This document shows positions 36,124 through 48,731 of a stretch of 64,000 bases of DNA, in pieces. Position 1 is the stretch's first letter; every line of letters starts with the position of its first letter. The notes under the pieces were generated by a model. It worked only from the letters and a program-made list of their open reading frames with translations. It was not told the DNA's origin and ran no database searches. Source of the DNA: Rhododendron vialii (lineage: Eukaryota; Streptophyta; Magnoliopsida; Ericales; Ericaceae); contig NC_080559.1 of NCBI RefSeq assembly GCF_030253575.1, positions 6,346,501-6,410,500 of the forward strand, given 5' to 3'. The translations under genes were made by a program, and so were the position numbers.

Positions 36124-39100
36124 CACACACACTAGACATGTGGGCAGGCATGTGCAAATTGTATTAGGTAAAAGAGGAAAAGTGGAAAATATACAATTGA
36201 GATTAATTCGGGATCAGATATGAGATGTGAAAGTAGAGAAAGGGGAGAAGAAACTATAAGTGTTCACTTCAATATAGGATTATCCCTTTTGAAGGGGTAG
36301 TTCTTTTTAACATGTGGGCAGGCATGTGCAAATTGTACTAGGTAAAAGAGGAAAAGTGGAAAATCTACAACTGAGATTAATTCGGGATCAGATATGAGAT
36401 GTGAAAGTAGAGAAAGGGGAGAAGAAACTATAAGTGTTCACTTCAATATAGGATTATCCCTTTTGAAGGGGTAGTTCTTTTTTAAGGATGATGGAATTTT
36501 GGGTTCTAGATGTAGTTAGGCGTATTTTGAGTCAGTTATTGAACGTGGGGTGGTTAGAAAAGGAGTATTTTACTCTTCTGTATTTATGAGTGTGGGGTGG
36601 TGTTCAGTCTTCTGGATTGAGCCTCTCCTTCTCAGGCTTTCTCTAGTTCTCTTGTGAGTTGGGTTGCCTAGCTCCTCTCTCCCTTCCGTCCACTACACAA
36701 GAAGCAAACGGTTAGTGCCTACCAGCCGAAGGTGGCTGGTGGGCACTCCGATGGCTAAGTTAGTTCCGTACCAGCTGAAGGTGGCCGGTGGGCACTCCGA
36801 TGGCTAAGTTAGTTCCGGCTCAAAGAGAGGAAAACCAACTTAGCAGGAGAGAAAAGAGCATACCTGTTAGGGCAATGTTTTCAAAGGCGTTTTCTGGGCT
36901 CACCTTGGGGCAGCGAGGCAATGCCAAAACGCCTCAGGGCTTCAAAATTTGGGCGATGCACCACATAGGCAGTTGCCTAATTTCCTTAGGCGCGCTGAAG
37001 CGTACGCCTCAGTCGCCTTTTACGCCCCGATAGGTGAGGCGTAAGCCTAAGGAGAGAAATTTTCCTAATCTAATTTTGGTAATTTCCTAATTAAACCCCC
37101 TCTCTTTGCTGCCATGTTGAAGTTGATCATCATCTACAGTTGGGCTCTGTTTTTCTTAAACAGTTGTACTTTTTTTTTTCTTTACTAAAGGACGAATTGA
37201 TGTGTTTTGTTAATAGCTAATAAAGTGATAAGTTAATAAGATAAAAAGTTAACAACTAATAAAGTGATGTTATAGGGTTTCTCAATTAGTTATTAGTTAT
37301 TAACTAATAAGGTAATAATAAGTCATTAATTGATATTCTACTTTATGCTATCTTTTTGTATTAATCTCTCTTTTATGAACTGCACATTTTTTGTATTTTA
37401 AAGTTATTTTATTAATTTAATTATTTAAAAAATCAAAAATCAAAAGGCTTACGCCTCAATGCCTCGGGGCATACGCCTCGCCCCATGGAGGATCAAGCGC
37501 CTCACCTTGCGCTTTCGCCTCTAAAAACTTTGATATAGGGGACTGCCCAGCCTTGGAGTCCAAGTTGGCACGCATGCCACCCCTGTGGCGAGGTGTCGTC
37601 TCCGACCACCAACCATCCTCTTGAATGTTTGGCCAGATAGTGGAGCAGCCTCGAGCTTGTCAGCCAGCGCATTGTCGAGCCACATGGCCGCACCGGGTTG
37701 GACCCGTACGCTCGTACCGACAACTGTTGAAAGACTTGCTATTTCCTAGTTGGGGACCGCGCCACGTGTAGGCACCAGATGACGGCACGTGGCCGGGCCA
37801 TAGTAGTACTGTGCGGCAAGCTCATCATTTACTGTTTGCCCAGAGTGCCGCCACATGGCCGGACCGAATCGTTCGGAGAACCTAAGATCCACTAAGATGC
37901 CTGATCATGACCAGGGGCCAGTGCCCCGACTCGGCTGTCCGCTAGACAGGCAGGGCATCTCTATGCTCCTATTCCAAACAATTGGGCTAATGGGAATATG
38001 GGTCCAATCAGCCCATTGGACTATAATTGCTATTCCGGCCCACTACTATGGGTAATTCGGGAAGATGGAAAGTCGACACAATGACAAAAGGAGGAGTCAC
38101 CAAATTGGTGTTCTGCCTTTCTTTATTAGAATGGACAATAGATATAAACCTGTGTTATTGTTCTATTGTGTGTTTTGCATTAACAGAAGGAGGAAGCTAT
38201 AATAGACAGTCCTAAAAACATGCATATCATGTGCCCAAACAATGTTTGGTAATGAACACAACTAATTACATCCAAAAAACCCCATCACAAATTTCAAAAA
38301 AATTATTGCCACAAATTCTGATAGCGTAACATCCCAATGTGCATACTGACTAGTGGAGCACTACTTCGTAGCTATGCCAAAACAGTTGGTTACATTTACA
38401 ACAAAACATCGTCACTTTCTTACGACACACTGGGTGAATGTCATATGAAAATAAGTGAATGACTTAGTATACTTCTGAGTGACACGCAATGACAATGGAA
38501 TGACAAATGAAAATAAGTGAATGAGTTAGTATACTTCTACGTGACACCCAATTACAATGCTGATTCTATTTTATTTTTTCCCCCTTCTTCAGCCATCGAC
38601 AGTTTCACCTTTTGGACCGGCTTATGATAATTTCCAAATTGACTCTTTCAAGCTGATGGAACTCCTTGCACCAGAGAAGGTCAATCCTACTGATGTAAAG
38701 CTAATCAAGGAAAAGCTTTTTGGATACTCCACCTTCTGGGTTACCAAAGAAGAGCCATTTGGAGATCTCGGTGAGGGCATTCTGTTTCTTGGCAACTTGA
38801 GGGGAAAGAGCGAGGACGTTTTTGCCAAACTCCAGAGCCAGTTGGCTGAACTCATGGGGGATAAGTACAACCTATTTATGGTTGAGGAACCCAATTCGGA
38901 AGGACTGGATCCACGTGGTGGGCCCCGTGTCAGCTTTGGTATGCTGCGTAAAGAGGTTTCAGAACCTGGGCCAACGACACTATGGCAATATGTGATTGCT
39001 GTGTTGTTGTTTCTTCTCACTATTGGTTCCTCCGTGGAGCTAGGAATTGCATCTCAGGTGTTGCCAATTGCTTTTATGCAGATAATTTGTGTTGCTTTCA

Positions 39101-42100
39101 TTTTCATTAGTCATTTCCTTCTTGTCATTCTGGATAGGTACATAGGAGTGGATTATTTAATTTATTTCCTGTTTCTTCATGATGCAGTTAAATAGGCTTC
39201 CACCCGAGGTAGTTAAATACTTCACTGATCCAAATGTCGTTGAACCACCAGACATGCAGCTTCTAGTACCATTTGTGGAGTCTGCTTTGCCCTTGGCTTA
39301 TGGTGTCCTTGGGGTTCAGCTGTTTCATGTAAGAGGAGTTCTATCTTTTTGTTCATTGAGTTCAGTGAAGGCATTTTGTGGGGACAAAAATGTTCCTTGT
39401 GTATTAGAATCTTCTATGTTGGACTCCATGCAGAAATAATTATTTGGACTTCTTTCATAATCATTTATTGACACAGTCACAGCATCATAACTAATAAGTC
39501 TCAAGCTCATTAAACCAGCCTAACTGTTGTAAGGAAGATCTAACTTCAAAGGGTTCACAACTATTTGTTGTGATGGCTTCTTAGTTTTTTTTTTCCTATT
39601 GGAATTTCTGAAAGCACAACAGAAATAACACAAAAAGAATGTAGAAAGAATATCACAAAGTTTTGGCCACAATCCCCCCTTCATGAGCAACAGCCAACGT
39701 GGTTCATATACAGACAATTCCACTTTGTTAATTGAATTAATACAAGATACAGCATACCAAGCCCCAAGCCCTTCCTCAATAGTATTTGTCTCTCCCCCTC
39801 TTTTTGAATATTCCCTCTCTCTCACCACTTCTGCATATTTTCACAACCCTTGCAATGAGTGTTTTCATATATCAAATAGGGACCCACATTAGAAACAAAA
39901 GAACCGGGGTGGCTACCCCATTTTTGGGTGTATTTCTTCTAGGTAGATAACTCACTCTAGTGAAGTGCCTTCAATTGCTAGCAGACCAAGCCAGGTAAAT
40001 ACAAAACTCTCGTTGTGTTTATCCATACATTATCTGGCAGAACCTAATGCCGAACTCGTAGTTTTGGCTATATTATTTTTTTTGAAGAGTAAGTTTTGGC
40101 TAGCTGTCATTCATGTCATATCATTTGTTATCTGAATATGTAAATGAGAAAATTCATTTGCTGCAGGAAGTTGGGCATTTTTTGGCTGCTTTCCCAAAGA
40201 AAGTAAAACTAAGCATTCCTTACTTCATTCCTAATATTACTCTTGGAAGCTTCGGAGCGATCACTCAGGTAATGTTAATTCATATTAGTCTTGTTATTAT
40301 ATTTGTGAAAGAACCCCTCCTTTTTTAACCAGTCTCTCCCCATCCCCCTATTCCCTGTGCCTTGTGCAATGGTCGAACATTGGTCTAATAAGTTGCATGT
40401 GATTGTTGATAATCAAGTTTTTCATGCCAAATATATGTAGGGTAGTCCAAAAAGTACAATGAATTGGTTAACTTCTTGTATGAAGTCTTGTGCTCACGTC
40501 TTAAGTCCATACGAGATGTACTTGGTTCTCATGGTTTTACGCACGATGTTTGAGAAGTAAGGTTAGGATGACAGAAATTTGAGCCATTTGCATGATTGCA
40601 AATTATATTCTTCGTTTACACATATAATATAGTTGTGGATTTGTTTGTTTTTGCTCCTTTTTGTTTTTCTAATTGTCTTTTACCATGATGCCTTTCAGTC
40701 TGTTGAATAATTCATATTGGGTTTGAGAGAGAGCTGGGGTATGAAAGCTTAGTGGGTCTGAATGATCTCAATTGTGTGAACTTCAACATTGCATATTTTC
40801 TGGCCTTATCTTTTGGTCGTTATTTTTTTCCATCTTTCTGATTGAATGGAGATTATGTATGTCCTTTTCCCTCATCGTTCACAACTTTCTTCTCAGTTTC
40901 GACAGTTGAGAGATGCTGCCTGTGATAGTGAGACCATAAATCCAGGGTACCTCTTAGTTAGCGGTTAATAATGATCAAGTCTTGGTTTCTGCAGTTCAAA
41001 TCTATTCTTCCTGATAGAAGGACAATGGTAGATATTTCTCTGGCGGGTCCATTTGCTGGTGCTGCACTGTCTTTTTCTATGTTTGCTGTTGGCTTGTTGC
41101 TTTCATCGAACCCAGATGCTGCAGGGGATTTGGTGCAGGTTCCTGGCATGCTATTTCAAGGTTCTTTGCTTCTTGGATTAATCAGCCGAGCCACTTTGGG
41201 TTATGTGTATGTTTCTTCCTTGCTAGCATATATTTGGCTGGTCAATAGATGGTACATACGCAGATATCACTCAATTTCAACTTCTAGTTGTTGCAATTCC
41301 CCCTTTGGATTAATACATTGGAGTAAAGATCTTTTATTGATCCTTGATATGCTTGCTCTTTTCCTGAACAGAGCTTAATATCTCTGTATTCTAGGGTTGT
41401 AATGCCAAAGAAAAGGGGTGGGTTTCTATATTTAACAGGGTTGGGGTTTGGAAACTAATTGGGTGCAAGTGCAACCAATAACTTCAGGTTATGGTGATTG
41501 GTGGTTATTGCTATTAAAGTGACCTCAGATAGATAAGAAGAAAATAATTTTATGAAATAGGGAAATGAAGTAAAATGGAAGTCCTACTCCACATGGGCTG
41601 CTTGGGATCAACATGCCAATTCAAAGAAGAGTCCACCCTCATTCTTTAACCAAGAAAAACTGGTATTCCAACTCTTAAGTTGAGAATTCATTAAGGGACG
41701 ATTTTGACGATTCCGATAGACACTAGAAAACTCTAAAGATAAACAAACTCTTCCGAAATTGCCCTACCCAATAGAGAGCATAAAAGACACAAAATCCTAC
41801 AAAATAGGTTACTTGTAAACAGGTAATTGTATGCAATAGTGATTGACCAGATTCTGCCCAGGAAAAGACTAATTAGTACCTTTGGAACACAACACATGAC
41901 ATCAGAAGTAATCCCACTAGGACGCTAAAAAAGACAGATTTACTGAATGTAATGGTTTCCAGAATAATCTGAGATTCTACAAGGACTAACTAATATCTAA
42001 GTACTCCCGAGTGATAGAGAGAAACAAAGGAAAAATAGAAATAAAGATTAGTGTGCTACTACTAGAAAGCTAAAGGATTGATGGTATCACGATTATCTTC

Positions 42101-45100
42101 TCTTAGCTAAATGCATGCTTGATGTATAATTTGTTTATTTAAGGTCGACTCAGAATCTTGTTATCTTGAAAATAGTTATTGACATTTTGCCTACTTGTGT
42201 TTGTAGAGCAATGCATGCAGCGACGGTTTGGGTCCATCCTCTCGTAATTGCAGGCTGGTGAGGTACCATTGTTAACGTTATGTCTTTATCACAATATATG
42301 GATTGCTGAGAATATATGTCCTTGTTGTAGGTGTGGTTTAACTACCTCAGCTTTTAATATGCTTCCGCTGGGATGTCTTGATGGTGGAAGAGCTGTACAG
42401 GTATCCTTCTTTCAAATTTCCAATGTCTGATAAAGCAGGGAGCTTAAGTGAAGATCAGGAAGCATGTTGGTGTTTCTGTAGCACTTGGAACCTAAACTCA
42501 TCATGGTAATCAGTAAAACAACTCCTCGAATAAGGTAAAGGATTAGATAATAAGACCACCTATAAGATAAACAAGACAATGAAAGCTTCTTTAGGATGGA
42601 TTTTTCAGTCATGATGCACAGAACATGGAGAAGAGCCACTTTTAGTTAGTAGATGATGCTGGCTCTGTATTGCCTGGAACACAGGTTTTTCAGGTATGAG
42701 GAACATGAATGGGAATGTGGTACGCCACATGTACCAAGAACAAGCAAACACAAGACAAAGGATAGACGTTAAAAACCAAAATTGGGGAAGAGCCATGGGA
42801 GAGAGTCGATCACTATCTCAACGTTGAAAACAAATTTCATCACTACCTAATACCTTGAACACGAATCCCATTACTCGCGGTCCTTAGACTACTTGCCGAG
42901 TCCATGTTAATCACCTCATTGTGCCCCTCAAACACTTCGAGCTCTGCAAAGTACCTTTGAATACCAACTGAGGTCTTCAACCACTCATATGGTTTTAAAT
43001 CGCGGTATCGAGAAACCTAACAGCATGTCAGTATCAATGATATAGCCATATATCGGCCGATATTGGACCATATCGGCAGATACCTAAGTAAATAATGGCA
43101 TTGGAGGTCCGAAATCCCATCACGTAACGGCAAATGCAATACGCAACGGGCTTTTTTTTGAAACCCTGAATTAACTCACCTTGATCACACAAGCACAGGC
43201 ATTCCCCTAAAGTGTTTTGGAGAGCACCTTTACTCCGTTGAATTTATCACCTTGTTTGATTTTTACTTGTGGGAAGTCATTTTAGCACTTCCCCATAGCA
43301 CTCTCCCCTTATTTCGTCTTCATTTTACGAAACTACCCTGCTGTGATTAACAATTTACAGTTTCACATATGAAGGAAATGCTCTAATTTTACATCAAAAA
43401 CCCTATACGGAATGCCGATACAGAAAAAGCGAGTACAAAAATTATTTCCCCTGTCTGACTCGAATGGAATTTTAGCTCATTCGGAAGTTTTGTCTAATTA
43501 GACATTTGGAGTCTAGTGGTATAGTCCGTAGACCTAACAATTTGGTTAAGACAGTAGTAAATACATTTGGGCTAAATAAATAGCACTTGACCAGCTTCAT
43601 AATTGGTAAAATATAAATTTGTTGGAGCCACCATTTTTTTGACAGTAGTTGCATGAGAACTGGGATGGAATACATGCAGGAAAATGAATCATTAAGCATA
43701 TGCTCTTGGTCTTACATCAGGTCCCCAAGAGAGTTATGGTTTGATTTCTAGGTGACGTTTTCTCGGAGGGATTTCAAGTCCTTAATTGAGCATTTGGGTA
43801 CTAATTAGTTTGTAATTTGTATTAGCTCATTTCAGTAACCTGAACAAGAAAGAGCAACAATCATTAACAGGATTATATGTGCAATACTTAGAAACCATGC
43901 TGCAAAAGTACATCTCTAGGAGCCTTACTAATTTTCCTCCTTGTAATAAATGTTGTCCTACTACATTTTCAACCATTGAAGAGGAGATGGGTAAATGGTT
44001 CACACGGTGTGATGCAATGGAATTCCTTAAGAGTGATTATTCCTTATGACTGTCGTTTATAACTTCGGCATAGTATAGCCTTGGATTGGCTTCTTCGACT
44101 CCCATAGTAGTTTTTTTTCCCCTTATTATTAGCATGTCACTTATTTTACAGGGTGCCTTTGGAAAAGATGCACTAACGGGATTTGGTTTCACAACCTATG
44201 CATTGCTTGGATTGGGAGCGGTAAGTCAGCATTTCCGCTTTTCTTTGTAGAGCTTAATATGATTTTTATATACAGGTCACTTTCTACTTAGTTTTGGTGA
44301 TGTCATGTGTTAACAGATAGCAATTGCACTTTACCCATGGAGGTTTATGACTTGAAAGTAATATACAAAGAAAAATGGAAGAGAGTATAGAAAGAGAGAG
44401 CTCACAAAGAAAAAAAGAAGTCTTAGGCTCTCACACACAACCCTTTGCATTTATACTAGTAAGCTCCATTAGTGCATATTAGAAAAAACACCCTTGGAGA
44501 TAAAACTAATAAAAGGTAAAAGGACTGTAACTCTCAGCACTCCCCCCTCAAGCTGGTGCAAAGATGTTTCTAGTACCCAGCTTGATGAGGCCAGAGAAGA
44601 ACAACGCATTAGGTTCTACTTTAGTAAGCACATCTACAAGTTAAGAAACGGGGAGAAAAGAGAGCTGATGCGGAGGAGAAGTCATAGGGTTCTCTCCCAC
44701 AACCCTTTGTATTTATCCTGGTAAGCTCCATATTACAAAAATCACTTGGATATAAAAACCCAGTGAGTTGCTAGTGCATTATTTTTGCCTGGTGCGTTTG
44801 CGTTGTGTTTGGGTCCCAAAAAACCAGCAAGACTTACTAAGTGAAGCTTCACCTGGTACCTGTGACGAGAGTTAATTTGTCCCCTCTAGGCAAGTATTTG
44901 GAATCTTGGATTCTGCCACTCCTTGATTTGGTCGCTTCTTGTATTTAACCACTTTTGCTTTCTTGTTGATGATGTTTCTCAATCACAAATCAGCGCCATG
45001 AATCTATATTCATCTGAACGCGACATTTTGTTTAAATTGAGTTTATTGTAGTGTTTTTTCTATTTTCTTCTTGCAGCTCGGTGGACCTTTGTCACTTCCT

Positions 45101-45448
45101 TGGGGTCTCTATGTGTTGATATGTCAGGTATGATATCACTAAGCTAGATAAGAACAATAACGAAACCTAGATTTCAAAGTGAATCCCTTCTTCAGGGTTT
45201 TCGAAAATGTACAACCTGCAAGATGGTAATTTTTTTATCAACACAAGATGATGGTTCACAAACCCAATTTTATTGAAATACATGTACAGAGGAGACCAGA
45301 GAAACCATGCTTGGACGATGTGACAGATGTTGGAGGATGGAGGAGAGCAGTCCTGACTGTGGCTATTATCCTTGTCATGTTGACACTGCTTCCTGTATGG
45401 GATGAGCTTGCAGAAGAGCTGGGTATAGGTCTTGTAACTATATTTTGA
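35753..45448 (+). CDS. EGY2: EGY2, chloroplast site-2-protease-like membrane metalloprotease
   Basis: Ten exons: 35753-36085, 38593-39057, 39188-39328, 40167-40268, 40995-41206, 42207-42257, 42331-42400, 44152-44220, 45077-45127, 45290-45448. They total 1653 nt (550 aa, close to the ~556 aa of Arabidopsis EGY2). Intron boundaries are GT..AG; the exon 5 donor was placed at GTATGT because only that restores frame. The N-terminal ~60 residues are Ser/Arg/Thr-rich (plastid transit peptide), followed by an acidic stretch. GNLR lies at 178-181, as in EGY proteins. The zinc motif HEVGH (313-317) spans an exon junction, and NMLPLGCLDGG supplies the third ligand (Asp 452). About eight membrane segments are expected. 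EGY2 is a thylakoid or envelope intramembrane protease involved in chloroplast development. The introns, 7.9 kb together, hold repeats. Confidence 0.95.
36093..36120. repeat. (CT)n microsatellite at start of EGY2 intron 1
   Basis: Begins 7 nt inside intron 1, just after the GTGAGCG donor, and runs into ATACACACACAC. Confidence 0.9.
36136..36483. repeat. Tandem duplication, 174-bp unit x2, EGY2 intron 1
   Basis: ACATGTGGGCAGGCATGTGC at 36136 recurs at 36310, and the two copies are nearly identical through GAAGGGGTAGTTCTTTTT, implying a recent duplication. Confidence 0.93.
36722..36825. repeat. Short tandem duplication, 49-bp unit x2
   Basis: CCAGCCGAAGGTGGCTGGTG at 36722 recurs as CCAGCTGAAGGTGGCCGGTG at 36771, each followed by GGCACTCCGATGGCTAAG. 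GC-rich compared with the surrounding intron. Confidence 0.8.
36880..37535. mobile_element. Foldback repeat rich in GCCTC/GAGGC, EGY2 intron 1
   Basis: Left segment TTTTCAAAGGCG..GGTGAGGCGTAAGCC and right segment GGCTTACGCCTC..CGCCTCTAAAAAC are imperfect reverse complements, with an AT-rich middle. This fits a non-autonomous DNA transposon. Ends are approximate and no TSD was assigned. Confidence 0.6.
37540..38060. other. GC-rich island in EGY2 intron 1
   Basis: About 500 bp clearly richer in G+C than the flanking intron, with GGACCGCGCCACGTG, GGCACGTGGCCGGGCC and similar. It has no reading frame with a domain. Most likely an LTR or other retroelement fragment, but no ends were found. Confidence 0.4.
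44390..44740. repeat. Retroelement-like direct repeat in EGY2 intron 8
   Basis: CAACCCTTTGCATTTATACTAGTAAGCTCC (44440-44469) and CAACCCTTTGTATTTATCCTGGTAAGCTCC (44700-44729) form a direct repeat. CACTCCCCCCTCAAGCTGG between them resembles the region next to LTRs of Ty1-copia elements. Probably a small non-autonomous LTR element; ends not fixed. Confidence 0.45.
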
Positions 45449-46693
45449 TTCCATACACAGAGATGAATCCAATTTTGACTTTAAAACCAAATTAGCATCG
45501 ATTACATTGTTGGCTCGAGCAAGTGCAATTCATATCCAATAAAGATGTTCATGCATATATTCTTTGTGCATCTTTCGATAATCGTTCTAAATGCTGCAAG
45601 AAAGACAACAGGAGAATTTTGTGTGTTTCCATTTGTTGTTTTTACTCCGAAAAATAATTTCAATTAGGGGAAACGGTGTGCAATATTTGTTTTTTTTTTT
45701 TTTTTACTTTTGGAAATTAAAGGGACATAAAAAGGTTTGTGATTAGATGCAGCGGCTATAGACCAGTTTTTTTGGGAGAATATAAACCAGCTTTTGATTG
45801 AGGCTTGGGCTCCTGTAGTGCACCCCTGCACTACAGAGTAGTGCAATGCGCTAGCCGTCCATTTCAATAATTAATCGTCCGAATTTTTAAAAAAAAACCC
45901 CTCCTCAATGGAAGAGTATGCTCTTTCCTTTCCTGAAAGAGTTCTTCTTTTATCTGAACTATTGAAAACACTTTTAGACAGATAGAATTATGCACTACAG
46001 GGTCTCCGATCCCGGTTTTGGAAGGTGCTCAAGGTTGCTGGAAATAGGTGAGATTCATCAAGGGTGCAGTTTGTTGGTTGCTCCATGTGCTGGTAGAATA
46101 ATGTTACACTCCCGTCCACCTCCCAGGCTTGATCCAAAACGAGAACTTGCACAAATATATTTTCATCGCGAAAAATCAAACTTTAACTTGATAATATAAA
46201 AGAGCTTATTGATAACCAGTTACAAAAAGTTAAAATTTTTCCGACAAAGATTATTTTTTAATTTTTGTTTTGCGGTCCAAATAAAGTTTTTTTTGTGTGG
46301 ATGGAGGTACAACATTAGAACACCGATAAGTCTTTTTGCACAGAGAAATTAAGAATACTCCATCATACACACATTCTTCGTTGGGCCAATCTCGGGTTCC
46401 ACACCGATTATCCGAACTGCACATTTTTAAAAAAAAAACATTATTTTATGAAATTATGTAAAAAAATCATCTCAAACTATATCAATACGGCTTTTTCAAA
46501 ATTCGTTGGCCAAAATTGACTCGAGATGTTTATTACCGGTTAAAGTTTAAAACATATCTCAACCAGTAATTATTGAAATTGACGAGTAAAATTGCACTCC
46601 TCCATGAATAATTTGTTCACCACTCCTCCGTGAATAAGTTATTCTCGTATGCTATATGTCGAATTCAGCTAAAAAATAAGGCACCAAATATTA
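45449..46693. other. Intergenic region between EGY2 and SUVR3
   Basis: EGY2 3' UTR and SUVR3 promoter. It contains a possible ~200-bp MITE at about 45809-46003, with CTCCTGTAGTGCA on the left and TGCACTACAGGGT on the right. Otherwise AT-rich with no supported gene. Confidence 0.55.
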
Positions 46694-48731
46694 ATGCATA
46701 AACCGTCGATGGGGAAGCGTCCGAGAACCGAAGACCAAGAAGAAGAACCAGACCGCCGTAAAACCCACGAGCGAGCTCTGTTCCAGTGCGCCCGCCTCAT
46801 CCTCCCACTCCTCCACCCGCCCGACCTTGCCGCCACCTCATCCACCTGCAAAACCCTCCACCGCATCGCCGAATCCGTCACCGCCGGCAGAACCTCCGAC
46901 GCCTCCGGAGGCCTCGAGAAGCTCCCGATCCCCTTCGCCAACGCCGTCGACGGCCAGCCCTACGCCTACTTCGCGTACACCCCGACCCAGACCCTGGGCC
47001 CCGGCCAGCGCCGGACCCGACCCGTCTTCGATGCGCACGGGTGCGAGTGCGAGAGGTGTGACGGGGAAGCGGGGTGCCCTTGCGGCGGGGATTATTCGGA
47101 CTCGGGCGAGTTGGCTCGCGAGTGCGGGCCGAGTTGCCGGTGCGGGGTGGAGTGTGGGCATCGGGTGACTCAGGGAGGGGTTTCGGTGCGGCTGAGGGTT
47201 GTGAAGGATGAGAGGAAAGGTTGGGGCTTGCGCGCCGGTCAGCTCATTCGGCGCGGTCAATTTGTGTGTGAATATGCTGGTATGCGTTGCAACCAATATG
47301 GTAGAATTGATATGACTCTATCGAATTTGTAGATATGTTCATGCACGTGTACTGGTCGAGGTGTATGTAAGTGGCCCGTACACCAAGTTAATAGGGGTGC
47401 TGGGTGCAAACGAGCCAAGCCGAGGTTTATAGTGTTTGAGGTTTACTAAACGAGCTTAAAACTCGAGCTCGAGATCGGCTCGTTTACATAACGAGTCGAG
47501 CTTTTGATTGTTGAGCTCGGCTCGTTTAGTAAACAAGCCTCAAACTCAAGCTCGAGCTCAGCTCAATTACTAAATGAGCCTAGCCGAGCCTTAACAAGCC
47601 GAGCCATGACCTGCTTAGCAGCCCTACTAGTTATTAAAAAAAATGTACTAGAGGTTTGGGCCCACGCGATGCCTGTGTAAGTCGTGTTATGCGAATAATG
47701 AGGAGGAAAATCTGTAATGCAATGTGAAGTAATGCAATGCGAAAGTAGAAAAGAAGGGAGAAAGAAAATCGGGGTGTCAGAATTTTTACTTCTTCTTCTT
47801 TGACAATTTTGTCGGTAGTTAAAGGAGTAGTTTGGGAAAAAAAATGTGAACCAACCTGAACCGGCTTTCACACCATAGTGGGGTTGTTCCCTTTTACAAT
47901 GGTAATAATAATAGTAAAAGATAATAGATATTCTAGGTGGATTTAGGGGAGACAAGTATGTGTTTTTGCCATCTATACCCGCACAAAGGGGAAACTTATT
48001 AGGGCTCCTAGAACACCACGTGGTGTCTGAACACAATTTTTTTGCACACATTCATGTGTAGCTTAAGTGTGAATCTCACTCATATGTGGTGGAGGAAAGT
48101 TTTGGGGCACCATGTGACGGTGCCCCAAGACCAGTGAATAATTGCTCGCACGAATGTGCACTATGCTTTGTGCAGGGGTAAAAGGAAGCTAAAAGAATGA
48201 TATTGTGGAATAGAATGTAGGTGCGATGCAAATTCTAAATGTGATAGTATGGATTGGACTCTATTATCGTATGTCAGAAATTGCTATTTATGGGAGATGA
48301 ATTACCATTAACTTTGCTCTGTATGAAATATATGTTATTTAGGCGAACTTTTGACAACCAAAGAAACAAGAAGGCGACAACAAATATATGACCAACTTAC
48401 ATCTGGTGGTCGGTTTTGTTCTGCTCTTTTGGTTGTGAGGGAGCATCTTCCATCGGGGAAAGCTTGTATGCGGATTAATATTGATGCCACGAGGATTGGA
48501 AATGTTGCACGTTTCATTAACCATTCTTGCGATGGTGGGAATCTGTCAACAGTCTTGATGAGAAGCTCAGGAGCTTTGTTACCTCGCCTATGTTTCTTTG
48601 CTTCCAGAGATATCCAAGAAGATGAAGAGATCACTTTTAGTTATGGGGAGATTCGGCTAAAGTCAAAAGGGTTGCAGTGTTTCTGTGGCAGTTCTAGTTG
48701 TTTTGGAGTACTGCCTTCAGAAAGTACTTGA
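46694..48731 (+). CDS. SUVR3: SUVR3-type SET-domain histone-lysine methyltransferase
   Basis: Two exons, 46694-47279 and 48343-48731, give 324 aa (319 aa if the Met at 46709, MGKRPRTED, is used). The junction EYAG/ELLTTKE falls inside the SET domain, with GT..AG boundaries. Residues 29-60 (CARLILPLLHPPDLAATSS) resemble an F-box-like helix pair. The pre-SET zinc cluster is seen as CECERC, CPC, CGPSC and CRCGVEC (about 117-154). The SET domain then runs through GWGLRA, RFINHSC (252-258) and ITFSYGE (Tyr 296). The post-SET Cys residues are CFC..C (308, 310, 315). All residues expected for S-adenosylmethionine binding and catalysis appear present. SUVR proteins methylate histone H3, usually at K9. 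Exon 1 is much more GC-rich than exon 2. A hAT-like MITE sits in the single intron. Confidence 0.93.
47392..47626. mobile_element. hAT-like MITE in SUVR3 intron
   Basis: Starts TAGGGGTGCTGGGTGC and ends GCTTAGCAGCCCTA. Approximate 8-bp flanking repeats CAAGTTAA and CTAGTTAT match at 6 of 8 positions. The interior is dominated by GAGCTCGAG, GGCTCGTTTA and GAGCCGAG runs that fold on themselves. Confidence 0.72.

Noticed and set aside
46786-47296. Overlapping open frames on both strands over SUVR3 exon 1
   Set aside because: High GC content removes stops from other frames; only the SUVR3 frame carries the Cys-rich pre-SET and SET motifs.
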